Source: an uncultured Verrucomicrobiota bacterium (GTDB taxonomy: Bacteria > Verrucomicrobiota > Verrucomicrobiia > Opitutales > Opitutaceae). Taken from it: a stretch of 58,326 nt of DNA. Every line of letters begins with the position of its first letter. Position 1 is the first letter of the stretch. The position numbers and the translations under genes were made by a program. Positions 17,567 to 25,437 of the stretch are shown here, piece by piece. The DNA lies in the NCBI GenBank assembly GCA_913058185.1, contig CAJXQX010000016.1, positions 1 through 58,326 on the forward strand. Direction: 5' to 3'. The notes beneath the pieces were generated by a model. The model was not told the origin of the DNA and did not search any database. It was given only the letters and a program-made list of their open reading frames with translations.

Positions 17567-18826
17567 ATGATCACACACCGGCTAAAACTACTCGTGTCTC
17601 TATTCGTTCTTGTTGGCGGGCTAACCGTCACGCTTCCTGCTCAGGATAGCGGCGCACTACTCAATGTATTAGTGAAAAAAGGTATCCTCTCAGACCAGGA
17701 AGCCAAAGACATTCGCGCTGAGCTTGCCCATGACTCGCACGCTGCGGTCACGAAATCGGTCTCAGGCGGCAAGTCCACGAACTCGCTCGCCATCAGCGGT
17801 CGCCTCCAAGTCCAATATGCGGGCATTGGTTCCGAGGCGATTGGCAAGGCCAACACCAACCATCTTTTCCTGCGCCGTTTGTATTTCGGCGCCAAGGCCT
17901 CGTTGGGCACGGGATGGTCGGCCAACTTCATCTATGATTTCGCCGGCGAGAATTTCGACAAGGCTTACATCGAGTATGCCAGCGTTATGGGGGATCAGCC
18001 CTTCGCCGTCCAAGCAGGTATCCGCAAAGTGAATTTCGGTGTGGATGAAATCACCTCCAGCGGAAGTTTGGATGCGATTGAGCGCTCCGGCGCCACCCGC
18101 TATTTTGTTGAAAGCAACAATGGCCGCCGACTCGGCGCAGGTTCCTACCACGTGGGATTGTTCTACGAGGGAAACCCCAATGCGCGTAAACAGAAGACGA
18201 CCGGTTGGTTTTATGGTGGAGCCATCACCAACCCGGAACGCTCCGCTGGCGTGAGTTTGGCGTCGGGGTCGGGTAACCAGATTACCAATACCCAGGCTTT
18301 TTGGGCCGGCTTTGGTTACAGCGGCGAATTAGGCGCAGATGCAGTGGGTAAATACCAAGTAGGTTTCGAAGCCGCCCAACTCCTCGATCAAGGTGGCAGT
18401 CAAGGCGCGGAAGGCAGCGATCTGACCGTGTGGAGCACCTACGCAAAATTCAAATCTGGTAAGTTCAAACTAGCGGGTGAATTCCTCGCAGCCGACGTCG
18501 AAGATGGCGCTGGTGTGGGCACGGATGCCTCCCCTTGGGGAGCCTGGGTGCAAGGGTCCTATTTTACCAGCGACGTCTTCGAATTGGTCGGTCGCTACAG
18601 CTACACCAATTCCGATGGTCGCGGCATCAAGGTATCGGACGGCGTTCGCTCCGCTCCGGCCAGCCTCACGGGTGATAACCTCACCGAATATTACCTCGGC
18701 TTGAATTACTACTTCGTGGGCAACGATCTCAAGTTGCAGCTCGGCTACGTTCACGGCACGGCCGAGCGCGGCAATCGCAGTGAATCAGCCGATGGCCTGC
18801 GCTCCCAGCTGCAGGTCAATTTCTAG
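17567..18826 (+). CDS. Phosphate-selective porin OprP/OprO family
   Basis: A 419-aa outer-membrane porin with a signal peptide (cut near LPAQ-DSG). A short N-terminal helical stretch (VLVKKGILSDQEAKDIRAELA) precedes a barrel made of alternating strands (RLQVQYAG, LFLRRLYFGAKASLG, KAYIEYASV, AVQAGIRKVNFG) and ends with an aromatic residue (LQVNF). Members pass phosphate or polyphosphate through a basic constriction. It is the first gene of the pst operon, 31 bp before pstS, with a Pho-box-like array upstream. Confidence 0.88.
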   Translation: MITHRLKLLVSLFVLVGGLTVTLPAQDSGALLNVLVKKGILSDQEAKDIRAELAHDSHAAVTKSVSGGKSTNSLAISGRLQVQYAGIGSEAIGKANTNHLFLRRLYFGAKASLGTGWSANFIYDFAGENFDKAYIEYASVMGDQPFAVQAGIRKVNFGVDEITSSGSLDAIERSGATRYFVESNNGRRLGAGSYHVGLFYEGNPNARKQKTTGWFYGGAITNPERSAGVSLASGSGNQITNTQAFWAGFGYSGELGADAVGKYQVGFEAAQLLDQGGSQGAEGSDLTVWSTYAKFKSGKFKLAGEFLAADVEDGAGVGTDASPWGAWVQGSYFTSDVFELVGRYSYTNSDGRGIKVSDGVRSAPASLTGDNLTEYYLGLNYYFVGNDLKLQLGYVHGTAERGNRSESADGLRSQLQVNF

Positions 18827-18857
18827 TCGTCCCTAATCTCTCTTTTTTTAATCCATC

Positions 18858-19667
18858 ATGAAAAATATCATCTCATTCCTCGCGCTCGGAGCACTGCTCA
18901 GTGCTCCCGCCATCGCTCAGCAATTGGTCATCAAAGGTTCTGATACCCTCGGGGCCAAACTCGTGCCGCTTTTAGCGGAAGGCTACCGCGCGAAGGTGCC
19001 GAGCATCTCGTTCGAAATCGCGGCCGAAGGTTCCTCGACCGGCATCGCTGCCGTCATCGATGGCACGGCTCAAATCGGCATGTCCTCCCGTGCGGCCAAG
19101 CCGACCGAGGTTTCCTCAGGTTCGGCCAAAGGAGTGACGCTCAATCCGATCATCGTGGCCTACGACGGTATCGGAATTTTGGTGAATGCGAACAATCCGA
19201 TTAAGAATCTGCGCAAGCGTCACATCGAGCAGATCTTCACCGGCGACATCACCGACTGGTCAGCGGTTGGCGGCAAGCCGGGACCGATCTCGATCTACAC
19301 CCGTAACACCGCCTCCGGCACCTACTCGGACTTCAAGGCTCTCGCGATGAAGCGCCGCGATTACGCGCAATCCTCGCAAAAGATGGCCGGAAACGAGCAG
19401 ATCGCTTCCGAGGTGGCGGGTAACCCGAATGGAATCGGCTACGTCGGCCTGGCTTACATCGATACCCCTGGCACCACGGTCGTTTCGATCGATGGCAACC
19501 TGCCGGATAAGGATTCGGTTCAGGCCAAAAAGTATCCGTATGCTCGCCCGACATTTTACTACACCAACGGTGAGCCCGAAGGTGTCGCCGCTGATTTCGT
19601 GGAATACACCCTCAGTGCAGAAGGTCAGAAAGTCGTCGGCGAAATCGGATTTGTGCCGGTAAACTGA
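18858..19667 (+). CDS. pstS: Phosphate ABC transporter substrate-binding protein
   Basis: A 269-aa periplasmic phosphate-binding protein with a signal peptide (MKNIISFLALGALLSAPAIA-QQ). Phosphate-contact blocks are VIKGSDTLGAKL near the N-terminus, AAEGSSTGIAAVIDGTAQIGMSSR in the middle and YTRNTASGTYSDF later. It delivers phosphate to PstC/PstA. It follows the porin gene by 31 bp and precedes pstC by 48 bp, so one transcript is expected. Confidence 0.95.
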   Translation: MKNIISFLALGALLSAPAIAQQLVIKGSDTLGAKLVPLLAEGYRAKVPSISFEIAAEGSSTGIAAVIDGTAQIGMSSRAAKPTEVSSGSAKGVTLNPIIVAYDGIGILVNANNPIKNLRKRHIEQIFTGDITDWSAVGGKPGPISIYTRNTASGTYSDFKALAMKRRDYAQSSQKMAGNEQIASEVAGNPNGIGYVGLAYIDTPGTTVVSIDGNLPDKDSVQAKKYPYARPTFYYTNGEPEGVAADFVEYTLSAEGQKVVGEIGFVPVN

Positions 19668-19715
19668 TTCTCTCACCTGAGAATCCACCGCCCTTCATCG
19701 TGCCCATCACCAGCC

Positions 19716-21311
19716 ATGCCCGATTCTGATCGCCCCGCATTTGCGATCCGCAAAACGCGGACCCGGTTCTTGGGGCTCACCATGGATGAGTGCATTCAAG
19801 CCTTCTTTGGCGGCAATGCATTGGTGGCGGTCCTCGTGCTCGGGTTGATCACGGTGTTTCTGTTTCGAGAGGGTTCCGGGTTTTTCAAACAGAATCAGTC
19901 CAACATCGAGGTCTATCGGACTGCAGGCTTGGAATATGTCGATCATCTGAAGCGGCAGGAGGCAGATCACACCGCCCTGACTCGTTATCTGTTCGACCTG
20001 CGTGTCCGGGTGTTTAAGCACCACACCGAGGTCGAAGGGGCGACCTTGGGGGAGGCCAACCAGCAGCTGATCGCGTTTGACGATTACTCCTACGATTTCG
20101 GCGACACGGTGGAACCCTTGCGGGAGGCGGTTTACGATCTTTCGGAGTCGGTTACGGCGACGAAGACCCGAATGTTGGTCAATGAAGACAGGTTGGTGGA
20201 ACGCCAACAGTTGCGTGATGCGGGAGCGGTTGAGGCGGCGGAGGCGGTCGTAATCGAGGAGATTGATCTGGTGGCGGCGCGACAGCCACTGCTCGCCTTT
20301 CGGCCCGTCTATGGGCAGATCAACGGTCAATTCGCCGCGAGTTTGCTAAGTGTATTGGCTGCGGAGGCTCCCGCGATGCCGACAGCGGAACTTGAGGCTC
20401 GTTTTACCCGATTCCACGAGTTGGTGGAGCAATACATCGATGGGTTTCCGACGGTTGAAGCAGCACTAAATACGTGGGATCCAAATGAACCCATTCCTAC
20501 CTGGAAATCATGGACCAGTTTTATCACCGGAGAACGCTGGCTCACCGCCAGTTTCTGGCAGGATTGGTATGGGGTGCTACCGCTGCTTACGGGGTCGTTG
20601 ATGGTCTCGATGGTGGCCCTGATTATCGCGGTGCCGCTTGGCGTCGGCGCGGCGATTTACGTCAATCAATTGGCCTCCGTTCGGGAGCAGAATATCATCA
20701 AACCGTGCATCGAATTTATCTCCGCGATTCCGTCGGTGGTTTTAGGTTTCTTCGGAATCGCGGTATTGGGTCAAGCGATTCGGATCATTTCGCAGTGGGA
20801 CTGGCTCAGCTGGGTTCCGGGCTTTCCGGTCGTCGAACGGCTTAACGCGCTGACCGCCGGGGTGCTACTCGCCCTGATTGCGGTGCCCACGATTTTTACG
20901 CTGGCCGAGGATGCGCTGCAAAATGTGCCGCGGGCCTTTAAAGAAGCTTCCTTCGCTCTGGGAGCGACGAAGCTGCAGACGATCATTCGGATTGTCATAC
21001 CGGCCGCATTGTCAGGCATTATTTCGGCGGTGTTACTGGGGTTAGGTCGGGTTGTGGGCGAAACCATGGTCGTGCTCCTTTGCGCCGGAAACCGTATCGC
21101 GATTCCTGATTTCACGACGGGCATCGCGGCCTTTACTCAACCGGTGCATACGATGACCGGAATCATCGCCCAGGAGATGGGTGAAGTGGTGCAGGGCGGC
21201 ATCCATTACCGAGCCCTTTTTGTCGTCGGTATCGTGCTCTTTTTTATCGCTCTGTTCATCAACTTCATGGCGCAGAAGATTGTGCAACGCTACCGCATCT
21301 CCATTGGCTGA
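19716..21311 (+). CDS. pstC: Phosphate ABC transporter permease PstC, extended form
   Basis: An inner-membrane permease of 531 aa, clearly longer than the E. coli protein (about 320 aa). After the first membrane helix (VLVLGLITVFLFREG) there is an insertion of about 200 mostly soluble, helix-prone residues, and then the usual helices of the permease core. The EAA-type loop that docks the ATPase is ALGATKLQTIIRIVIPAALSG. It is followed 9 bp later by pstA. The function of the periplasmic insertion is unknown. Confidence 0.93.
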   Translation: MPDSDRPAFAIRKTRTRFLGLTMDECIQAFFGGNALVAVLVLGLITVFLFREGSGFFKQNQSNIEVYRTAGLEYVDHLKRQEADHTALTRYLFDLRVRVFKHHTEVEGATLGEANQQLIAFDDYSYDFGDTVEPLREAVYDLSESVTATKTRMLVNEDRLVERQQLRDAGAVEAAEAVVIEEIDLVAARQPLLAFRPVYGQINGQFAASLLSVLAAEAPAMPTAELEARFTRFHELVEQYIDGFPTVEAALNTWDPNEPIPTWKSWTSFITGERWLTASFWQDWYGVLPLLTGSLMVSMVALIIAVPLGVGAAIYVNQLASVREQNIIKPCIEFISAIPSVVLGFFGIAVLGQAIRIISQWDWLSWVPGFPVVERLNALTAGVLLALIAVPTIFTLAEDALQNVPRAFKEASFALGATKLQTIIRIVIPAALSGIISAVLLGLGRVVGETMVVLLCAGNRIAIPDFTTGIAAFTQPVHTMTGIIAQEMGEVVQGGIHYRALFVVGIVLFFIALFINFMAQKIVQRYRISIG

Positions 21312-21320
21312 TCTCCTGCG

Positions 21321-22388
21321 ATGAAATCCACCGAACGCCATATCTATTCTTTGCGTCCCAGTTTCCATCGACGGGTGGAAGGAGCCGTCGTTTGGGTCCT
21401 GCGTATTGCCACGTTGATAATCTTGGTCGCAGGGCTGGCGGTATTTGGGGACATTATTTTCAAGGGATCGCGCACCGTTTTTCAGACGTCATTCCCGTTT
21501 GTGAATGTCGCTTTTTTGACCGAGGCGCCAAAGACACTTTATGTTTTTGAGCATGAGGGGGCGTCTTTTGAAATGGCGGACGACGACTTCCGCGCCTTTC
21601 GCACCGGATTGGAAGAAGAGGCGGCTGCCGCAGGACTGCCCGCCCCGCAGCTTAAGACTAAGTCCTACGTTTATTCCGCCGGGGGGGTTTTCCCCAATAT
21701 TGTGGGCACAATTCTGCTGGTGATGGGTTCGATGACGATCGCACTCTCGCTCGGAGTCGCGAGTGCGATCTACTTAAATGAGTATGCCAAACAAGGTCCG
21801 GTGGTGCGCTTTATTCGTTTAGCCATTCTCAATCTGGCGGGCGTGCCTTCCATCGTATTTGGGCTTTTTGGATTCGGCATGTTTGTGATCTATTTTGGTT
21901 GGAACGTCTCGTTACTCGCGGGTTGGTTCACGTTGGCATTTATGGTTTTACCGGTGGTGATCACGGCATCAGAGGAGGCCCTCAAGGCTGTGCCTAAAGG
22001 TTTTCGCGAAGGTTCCTTGGCTCTGGGTGCGACCAAGTGGCAAACGATCCGCAAGGCGGTTTTGCCCTACGCCACTCCCGGTATTTTGACGTCGTCCATT
22101 CTCGGCATAGCTCGGGTGGCGGGGGAGACCGCGCCGATCATGTTCACGGCCGCTTATGTCGTGCGGGACAAGTTACCGTGGGAGGTCGAGCGGGCGATAG
22201 ACTTCTTGTTCCAAGGCGTGATGGCGCTGCCTTATCACATCTATGTGGTTAGCTCAAAAATCCCGCAAAACGAGTATTCCGAACGCGTGCAATATGGCAC
22301 GGCATTCGTCTTTCTCGGCATTGTGGCTATCATCGCCACCACCTCGATTGTTCTTCGCAACCGCCTCCGTTCCCGCTACCGCTGGTAG
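21321..22388 (+). CDS. pstA: Phosphate ABC transporter permease PstA
   Basis: An inner-membrane permease of 355 aa, the partner of PstC. The first helix ([17 protein letters not shown]) is followed by an extracytoplasmic segment of about 70 aa, then the permease core with [25 protein letters not shown] as the ATPase-coupling loop. It is longer than the E. coli protein (about 296 aa) because of the N-terminal segment. It lies 9 bp after pstC and 18 bp before pstB. Confidence 0.94.
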   Translation: MKSTERHIYSLRPSFHRRVEGAVVWVLRIATLIILVAGLAVFGDIIFKGSRTVFQTSFPFVNVAFLTEAPKTLYVFEHEGASFEMADDDFRAFRTGLEEEAAAAGLPAPQLKTKSYVYSAGGVFPNIVGTILLVMGSMTIALSLGVASAIYLNEYAKQGPVVRFIRLAILNLAGVPSIVFGLFGFGMFVIYFGWNVSLLAGWFTLAFMVLPVVITASEEALKAVPKGFREGSLALGATKWQTIRKAVLPYATPGILTSSILGIARVAGETAPIMFTAAYVVRDKLPWEVERAIDFLFQGVMALPYHIYVVSSKIPQNEYSERVQYGTAFVFLGIVAIIATTSIVLRNRLRSRYRW

Positions 22389-22406
22389 AGGCACGACGCA
22401 CTCAAC

Positions 22407-23252
22407 ATGTCTGCCCATACTCTCATGGAAATTACGCCCACGACTTTTGCCCCGCCGATTGCGGATAAGCCTGCCCAGGCTGACTCCGAGGTGCATCAGA
22501 CCCTGATCGATATCGCCAATTTGGATTTCTTCTATGGCGAAACAAAAGCGCTTCATGATATTTCCCTGAAAATTCCGGAGAAGGAAGTGACCGCGTTCAT
22601 CGGTCCATCGGGGTGTGGGAAATCGACTTTGTTACGCTGTCTGAATCGCATGAACGATTTGATCGATATCGCCCGCGTCGACCGGGGCACGATTCGCATC
22701 CGTGACATCGATATTTATCAGCCTGATGTCGATGTGATCGAACTGCGGAAGCGCGTTGGCATGGTCTTCCAAAAATCCAATCCGTTTCCCAAATCAATCT
22801 ACGAGAACATCACCTACGGACTCCGTTTACAGGGCGTGAGCGCCAAAAGCCGCTTGGACGAAGTGGTGGAGCGTTCGCTACGCGGAGCCGCCTTGTGGGA
22901 TGAAGTGAAGGACCGCCTGCATGAAAGCGGACTGAGCCTGTCGGGTGGGCAGCAACAGCGCCTGTGTATTGCTCGGGCCATCGCAGTGGAGCCGGAGATC
23001 ATTCTCATGGATGAGCCGTGTTCGGCCCTCGATCCCATCGCCACCGCGCGAGTCGAAGAGCTCATCCACGAGCTCAAGTCCAAATATACGATCGTGATCG
23101 TCACGCATAACATGCAGCAGGCCGCTCGATGCTCGGACCGCACGGCGTTTTTCTATCTCGGTCGGTTAGTGGAGTATGCCGACACTCAGACCATCTTTAT
23201 GAAGCCCAGTGATGCTCAAACTGAAGCCTACGTGTCCGGTCGATTTGGGTAA
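22407..23252 (+). CDS. pstB: Phosphate ABC transporter ATP-binding protein
   Basis: A 281-aa ATPase that powers phosphate import. Walker A is GPSGCGKST (residues 66-74), the signature is LSGGQQQRL, Walker B is IILMDEP, and a switch histidine lies in [11 protein letters not shown]. The phosphate-transporter-specific block [17 protein letters not shown] is present. The first 30 residues before the nucleotide-binding fold are variable, so a start at the Met at position 7 (22425) is also possible. Position in the pst operon fixes the substrate. Confidence 0.96.
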   Translation: MSAHTLMEITPTTFAPPIADKPAQADSEVHQTLIDIANLDFFYGETKALHDISLKIPEKEVTAFIGPSGCGKSTLLRCLNRMNDLIDIARVDRGTIRIRDIDIYQPDVDVIELRKRVGMVFQKSNPFPKSIYENITYGLRLQGVSAKSRLDEVVERSLRGAALWDEVKDRLHESGLSLSGGQQQRLCIARAIAVEPEIILMDEPCSALDPIATARVEELIHELKSKYTIVIVTHNMQQAARCSDRTAFFYLGRLVEYADTQTIFMKPSDAQTEAYVSGRFG

Positions 23253-23270
23253 TCAGGAGTCCCTCCTATT

Positions 23271-23948
23271 ATGAAACGTTTTTTCGATACCGAACTAGAA
23301 ACTTTCCGCTCGAATCTGGTGATGATGGGCGAGATTGCCGTGCGCCAAGTCCGCGATGCGATGAAGGCCTTGATTGAATCCGATCTGAGCCTGGCCGATC
23401 AAGTGGCCGCGGCGGATGACGAGCTGGACCAGCTCGAAATCAAAATTGATGAGGAAGCGATCCGATACATGAGTCTGCGTTCGCCGGTAGCGACCGAGTT
23501 GCGCTTGGTGGTCGTCGGGATGAAGGCCAGTCACGATCTTGAGCGGGTGGGGGACGAAGCGACCAATATCGTGCGTCGGGTGGCCCGTTTGAGTGCTGAG
23601 CCACCGATCAAACCCTACGTTGACCTGCCCCGTATGGCGACCATCGCGATTCAGATGCTCCGCGATGCCATGGACTGTTTTTTGCAGATCGATGCCGAGA
23701 AGGCTCTCCTTATCTGCCAACGCGACAAGGAGGTGGACGACCTTAACCGTCAGCTCTACCGCGAGTTGTCCAGTTACATGATTGAGCGCCCTGAGACCAC
23801 GAGTCGGGCCCTGGAATTGATGTTTATTTCGAAATCCATCGAACGTATTGCCGATCATGCGACGAATATCGCCGAAGAGATGATCTACCTCGCGAAAGGG
23901 GAAGATGTGCGCCATACGGAGCAGACTCGGAACCCGGATGCCGGTTGA
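23271..23948 (+). CDS. phoU: Phosphate signalling complex protein PhoU
   Basis: A 225-aa all-helical protein with two PhoU repeats (each with an E/DxxxD-type metal-binding pattern, as in HDLERVGDEATNIVRRV and SIERIADHATNIAEEM). PhoU links the state of the Pst transporter to the PhoR histidine kinase and represses the Pho regulon when phosphate is plentiful. It is the last gene of the operon, 18 bp after pstB. No phoB or phoR gene is in the window. Confidence 0.95.
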   Translation: MKRFFDTELETFRSNLVMMGEIAVRQVRDAMKALIESDLSLADQVAAADDELDQLEIKIDEEAIRYMSLRSPVATELRLVVVGMKASHDLERVGDEATNIVRRVARLSAEPPIKPYVDLPRMATIAIQMLRDAMDCFLQIDAEKALLICQRDKEVDDLNRQLYRELSSYMIERPETTSRALELMFISKSIERIADHATNIAEEMIYLAKGEDVRHTEQTRNPDAG

Positions 23949-23974
23949 TTTCTGCGTTGAATGCAAACGCGGGG

Positions 23975-24003
23975 TTGACAGAGCAGAATCAGGCAGGGAT
24001 TTC
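23975..24003 (+). promoter_or_regulatory. Promoter of the degenerate tRNA copy
   Basis: TTGACA (23975-23980), a 17-bp spacer and GATTTC (23998-24003) resemble the tRNA-His promoter at 24435-24463 (TTGACA, 17 bp, GATTTT). The downstream leader up to the tRNA 5' end is also similar. This shows that the duplicated segment includes a promoter. Confidence 0.6.
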
Positions 24004-24016
24004 CCCCGTCCCTTGT

Positions 24017-24090
24017 GGCGGCCATAGCTCAGTTAGTTAGAGCATTCTGCTGTCCAACAGAATGATTATAGGGCGCGCGGGTTCTGGACC
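24017..24090 (+). pseudogene. Degenerate tRNA-His-like copy (5' half)
   Basis: From the G at -1 through the D arm (24017-24043) this differs from the intact tRNA-His at 24477 at one position only. The anticodon arm differs: TTCTG pairs with CAGAA, but the loop has 8 bases (CTGTCCAA) rather than 7. The T arm pairs poorly, and no partner for the acceptor strand GCGGCCA exists downstream, so a mature tRNA cannot form. It retains a promoter and is followed at once by a GIY-YIG gene. I read it as a duplicated tRNA 5' half with a replaced 3' half. Confidence 0.7.
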
Positions 24091-24114
24091 TCATAGGTAG
24101 AAGGAAATTTTGGC

Positions 24115-24405
24115 ATGTATTTTGTGTATATCCTGATATGCCTCCGAACCGGCCGCTCTTACGTTGGGCAAACGGACAAGCTTATCCGTCGTTTCCATCA
24201 ACATCGGGATGGGTTGGTCCGAACCACACGTGAAAAGTTAGTGGCTCCGGTGATGCTGCATTGGGAGGAATATGACACCCGCAGCGAAGCCATGCGGCGC
24301 GAACGGTATTACAAGTCCGGTTCCGGACATCGAGCTAAACACGAACTCATCTCTCGAATGAGGGCGGAAATGTGGTCACCGGCGCCGGACGAGCTGCTTT
24401 CATAG
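24115..24405 (+). CDS. GIY-YIG nuclease family protein
   Basis: A 96-aa single-domain protein of the GIY-YIG superfamily, the usual size of stand-alone members. The two signature segments are YFVYILICLRTGRSYVGQT near the N-terminus; the catalytic Arg is expected in LIRRFHQHRDG, and a conserved glutamate in EAMRRERYYKSG. Proteins of this type can be tRNA-adjacent nucleases or DNA-binding endonucleases. Its start is 24 bp after the degenerate tRNA copy, and the intact tRNA-His follows its stop by 71 bp. Whether it drives mobility of tRNA-linked units is not shown. Confidence 0.85.
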   Translation: MYFVYILICLRTGRSYVGQTDKLIRRFHQHRDGLVRTTREKLVAPVMLHWEEYDTRSEAMRRERYYKSGSGHRAKHELISRMRAEMWSPAPDELLS

Positions 24406-24434
24406 GCTTCCGGTATAATAGAACCAACAAGAGA

Positions 24435-24463
24435 TTGACAGGCACCAACTGCCCCGTGATTTT
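24435..24463 (+). promoter_or_regulatory. Promoter of tRNA-His
   Basis: TTGACA (24435-24440), 17-bp spacer and GATTTT (24458-24463), with the tRNA 5' end at 24477, which places transcription start about 7 bases upstream of the mature end. Confidence 0.65.
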
Positions 24464-24476
24464 TTCCGACCCTTGT

Positions 24477-24554
24477 GGCGGCCATAGCTCAGTTGGTTAG
24501 AGCACTAGATTGTGATTCTAGGGGTCGCGGGTTCGATCCCCGTTGGCCGCCCCA
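24477..24554 (+). tRNA. tRNA-His (anticodon GTG)
   Basis: Intact cloverleaf: acceptor GCGGCCA (24478-24484) with TGGCCGC (24544-24550), D arm GCTC...GAGC, anticodon stem CTAGA/TCTAG with loop TTGTGAT (anticodon GTG), and T arm GCGGG/CCCGT around TTCGATC. The extra 5' G at 24477 and C discriminator at 24551 are the His identity pair, and CCA is encoded (24552-24554). It is the only intact RNA gene I find in the window. Confidence 0.97.
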
Positions 24555-24570
24555 TTTTAGCAGAACGTGC

Positions 24571-24900
24571 TCAGGCCTGCTTGGTGGGCACGAGCACGAC
24601 CGAACTCGGTTGCAAGTCAGTCAATGCAGTTAGGATCGCCGACACGAGCGGCCGCAGGTCTTCGAGTCGATTGAACGGCGCGCGCAGCACGACGACACCG
24701 AACGGTAGCGCGGCTGTTTGCTGTTGGGCTGGCAGGTTTTTATCGACGGTCAAAAACGCGTCGAAGTTGCCAGAGATCCGAGCGAGGAGTTTGCCGTTGG
24801 AGATGCCCGCCCAGCCCGCTTGCGAAACCGTTGAAACCAGATGGCCGGTCAGTTCCGGTCCGAGCCGTCGCGGTAGGCACTCGTCGAGAATAATGCGCAT
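24571..24900 (-). CDS. DUF5615 PIN-like toxin
   Basis: A 109-aa PIN-like protein of the DUF5615 family (N-terminal MRIILDECLPRRL with the first acidic pair; a later FLTVDKNLPAQQ block with the second conserved Asp). Family members are predicted RNA nucleases and normally follow a DUF433 antitoxin gene. Here the antitoxin gene ends 3 bp upstream on the same strand, which supports a toxin-antitoxin pair. The gene ends 16 bp beyond the intact tRNA-His. Confidence 0.85.
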   Translation of the reverse strand: MRIILDECLPRRLGPELTGHLVSTVSQAGWAGISNGKLLARISGNFDAFLTVDKNLPAQQQTAALPFGVVVLRAPFNRLEDLRPLVSAILTALTDLQPSSVVLVPTKQA

Positions 24901-24903
24901 GGC

Positions 24904-25116
24904 TCAGACGGCGGCAGCGACAAGTTGGGTGCGTGCTTCTTCCAGAAATGCGATCACCCGGACGCGACTGACTGATGGAAAATCCTCTAGGAAAAGATCA
25001 ATGGAGTCGCCGGCTTCCAGGCAATCGGTGAGGTTTTTGATCGGCACGCGCGTTCCGGCAAAAACGGGGGTGCTATCCAAGATATCTGGATCGGAGGTAA
25101 TGAGCCGCGTCTTCAT
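24904..25116 (-). CDS. DUF433 antitoxin
   Basis: A small DUF433 protein of about 70 aa with the family core GTRVPIKNLTDCLEAG, a helix-turn-helix-like fold, and FLEDFPSVSRVRVIAFLEEA. It precedes the DUF5615 toxin gene by 3 bp. The reading frame is open further upstream (to 25197), but conserved sequence begins only at MKTRLITSDPDIL; 25116 is chosen, with 25125 (MKRMKTRL) also possible. No good ribosome binding site decides between them. Confidence 0.8.
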   Translation of the reverse strand: MKTRLITSDPDILDSTPVFAGTRVPIKNLTDCLEAGDSIDLFLEDFPSVSRVRVIAFLEEARTQLVAAAV

Positions 25117-25246
25117 GCGCTTCATATGCGCACAAAGCATCTTGGATGCAATGGGCGAAAAACGCACATCACGCCAAATGAACCGTGGGTCGTTCACGGG
25201 CTCGTCGCAAAAAGTGAACGGCTTGGCGGGCTCTTGAACTACTATT

Positions 25247-25410
25247 ATCGGGAGCCCGAAGAGCCTTTAACCGGAAAGGAGCAGTCAGCGGCCTAAAAAT
25301 AGGTCCAAATCCCCACGAAATAAATCACCTTAAAAAGTTCGAAGAGCGTCCGGTTCGGGGGCCCGTTCTCCGTGAATGGGTTCGAAGAGCGTTAGGTTTG
25401 GGGCCCCAGG
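25247..25410 (+). repeat. Direct repeat copy 1 flanking the Fic gene
   Basis: A 164-bp segment nearly identical to 26700-26862: I count one 1-bp indel and one C/T difference. Within it, GTTCGAAGAGCGT occurs twice, 43 bp apart (25337 and 25380), followed by GC-rich stretches (GGGGGCCC and GGGGCCCC). The upstream 20-30 bp are also partly alike. It lies beyond the 3' end of fic, and the antitoxin gene start is on its other side. Confidence 0.93.
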
Positions 25411-25437
25411 ACCGTTCACGAAACTGGCTACGTCGGA

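Noticed and set aside
24477-24554. tRNA-His as integration site of a genomic island
   Set aside because: No copy of the tRNA 3' end was found downstream and no integrase gene is in the window, although the accessory content begins here.
24512-25237. A 241-aa plus-strand frame over the toxin-antitoxin pair
   Set aside because: It is antisense to two recognised families and starts inside the tRNA; its protein has no plausible composition or domain.
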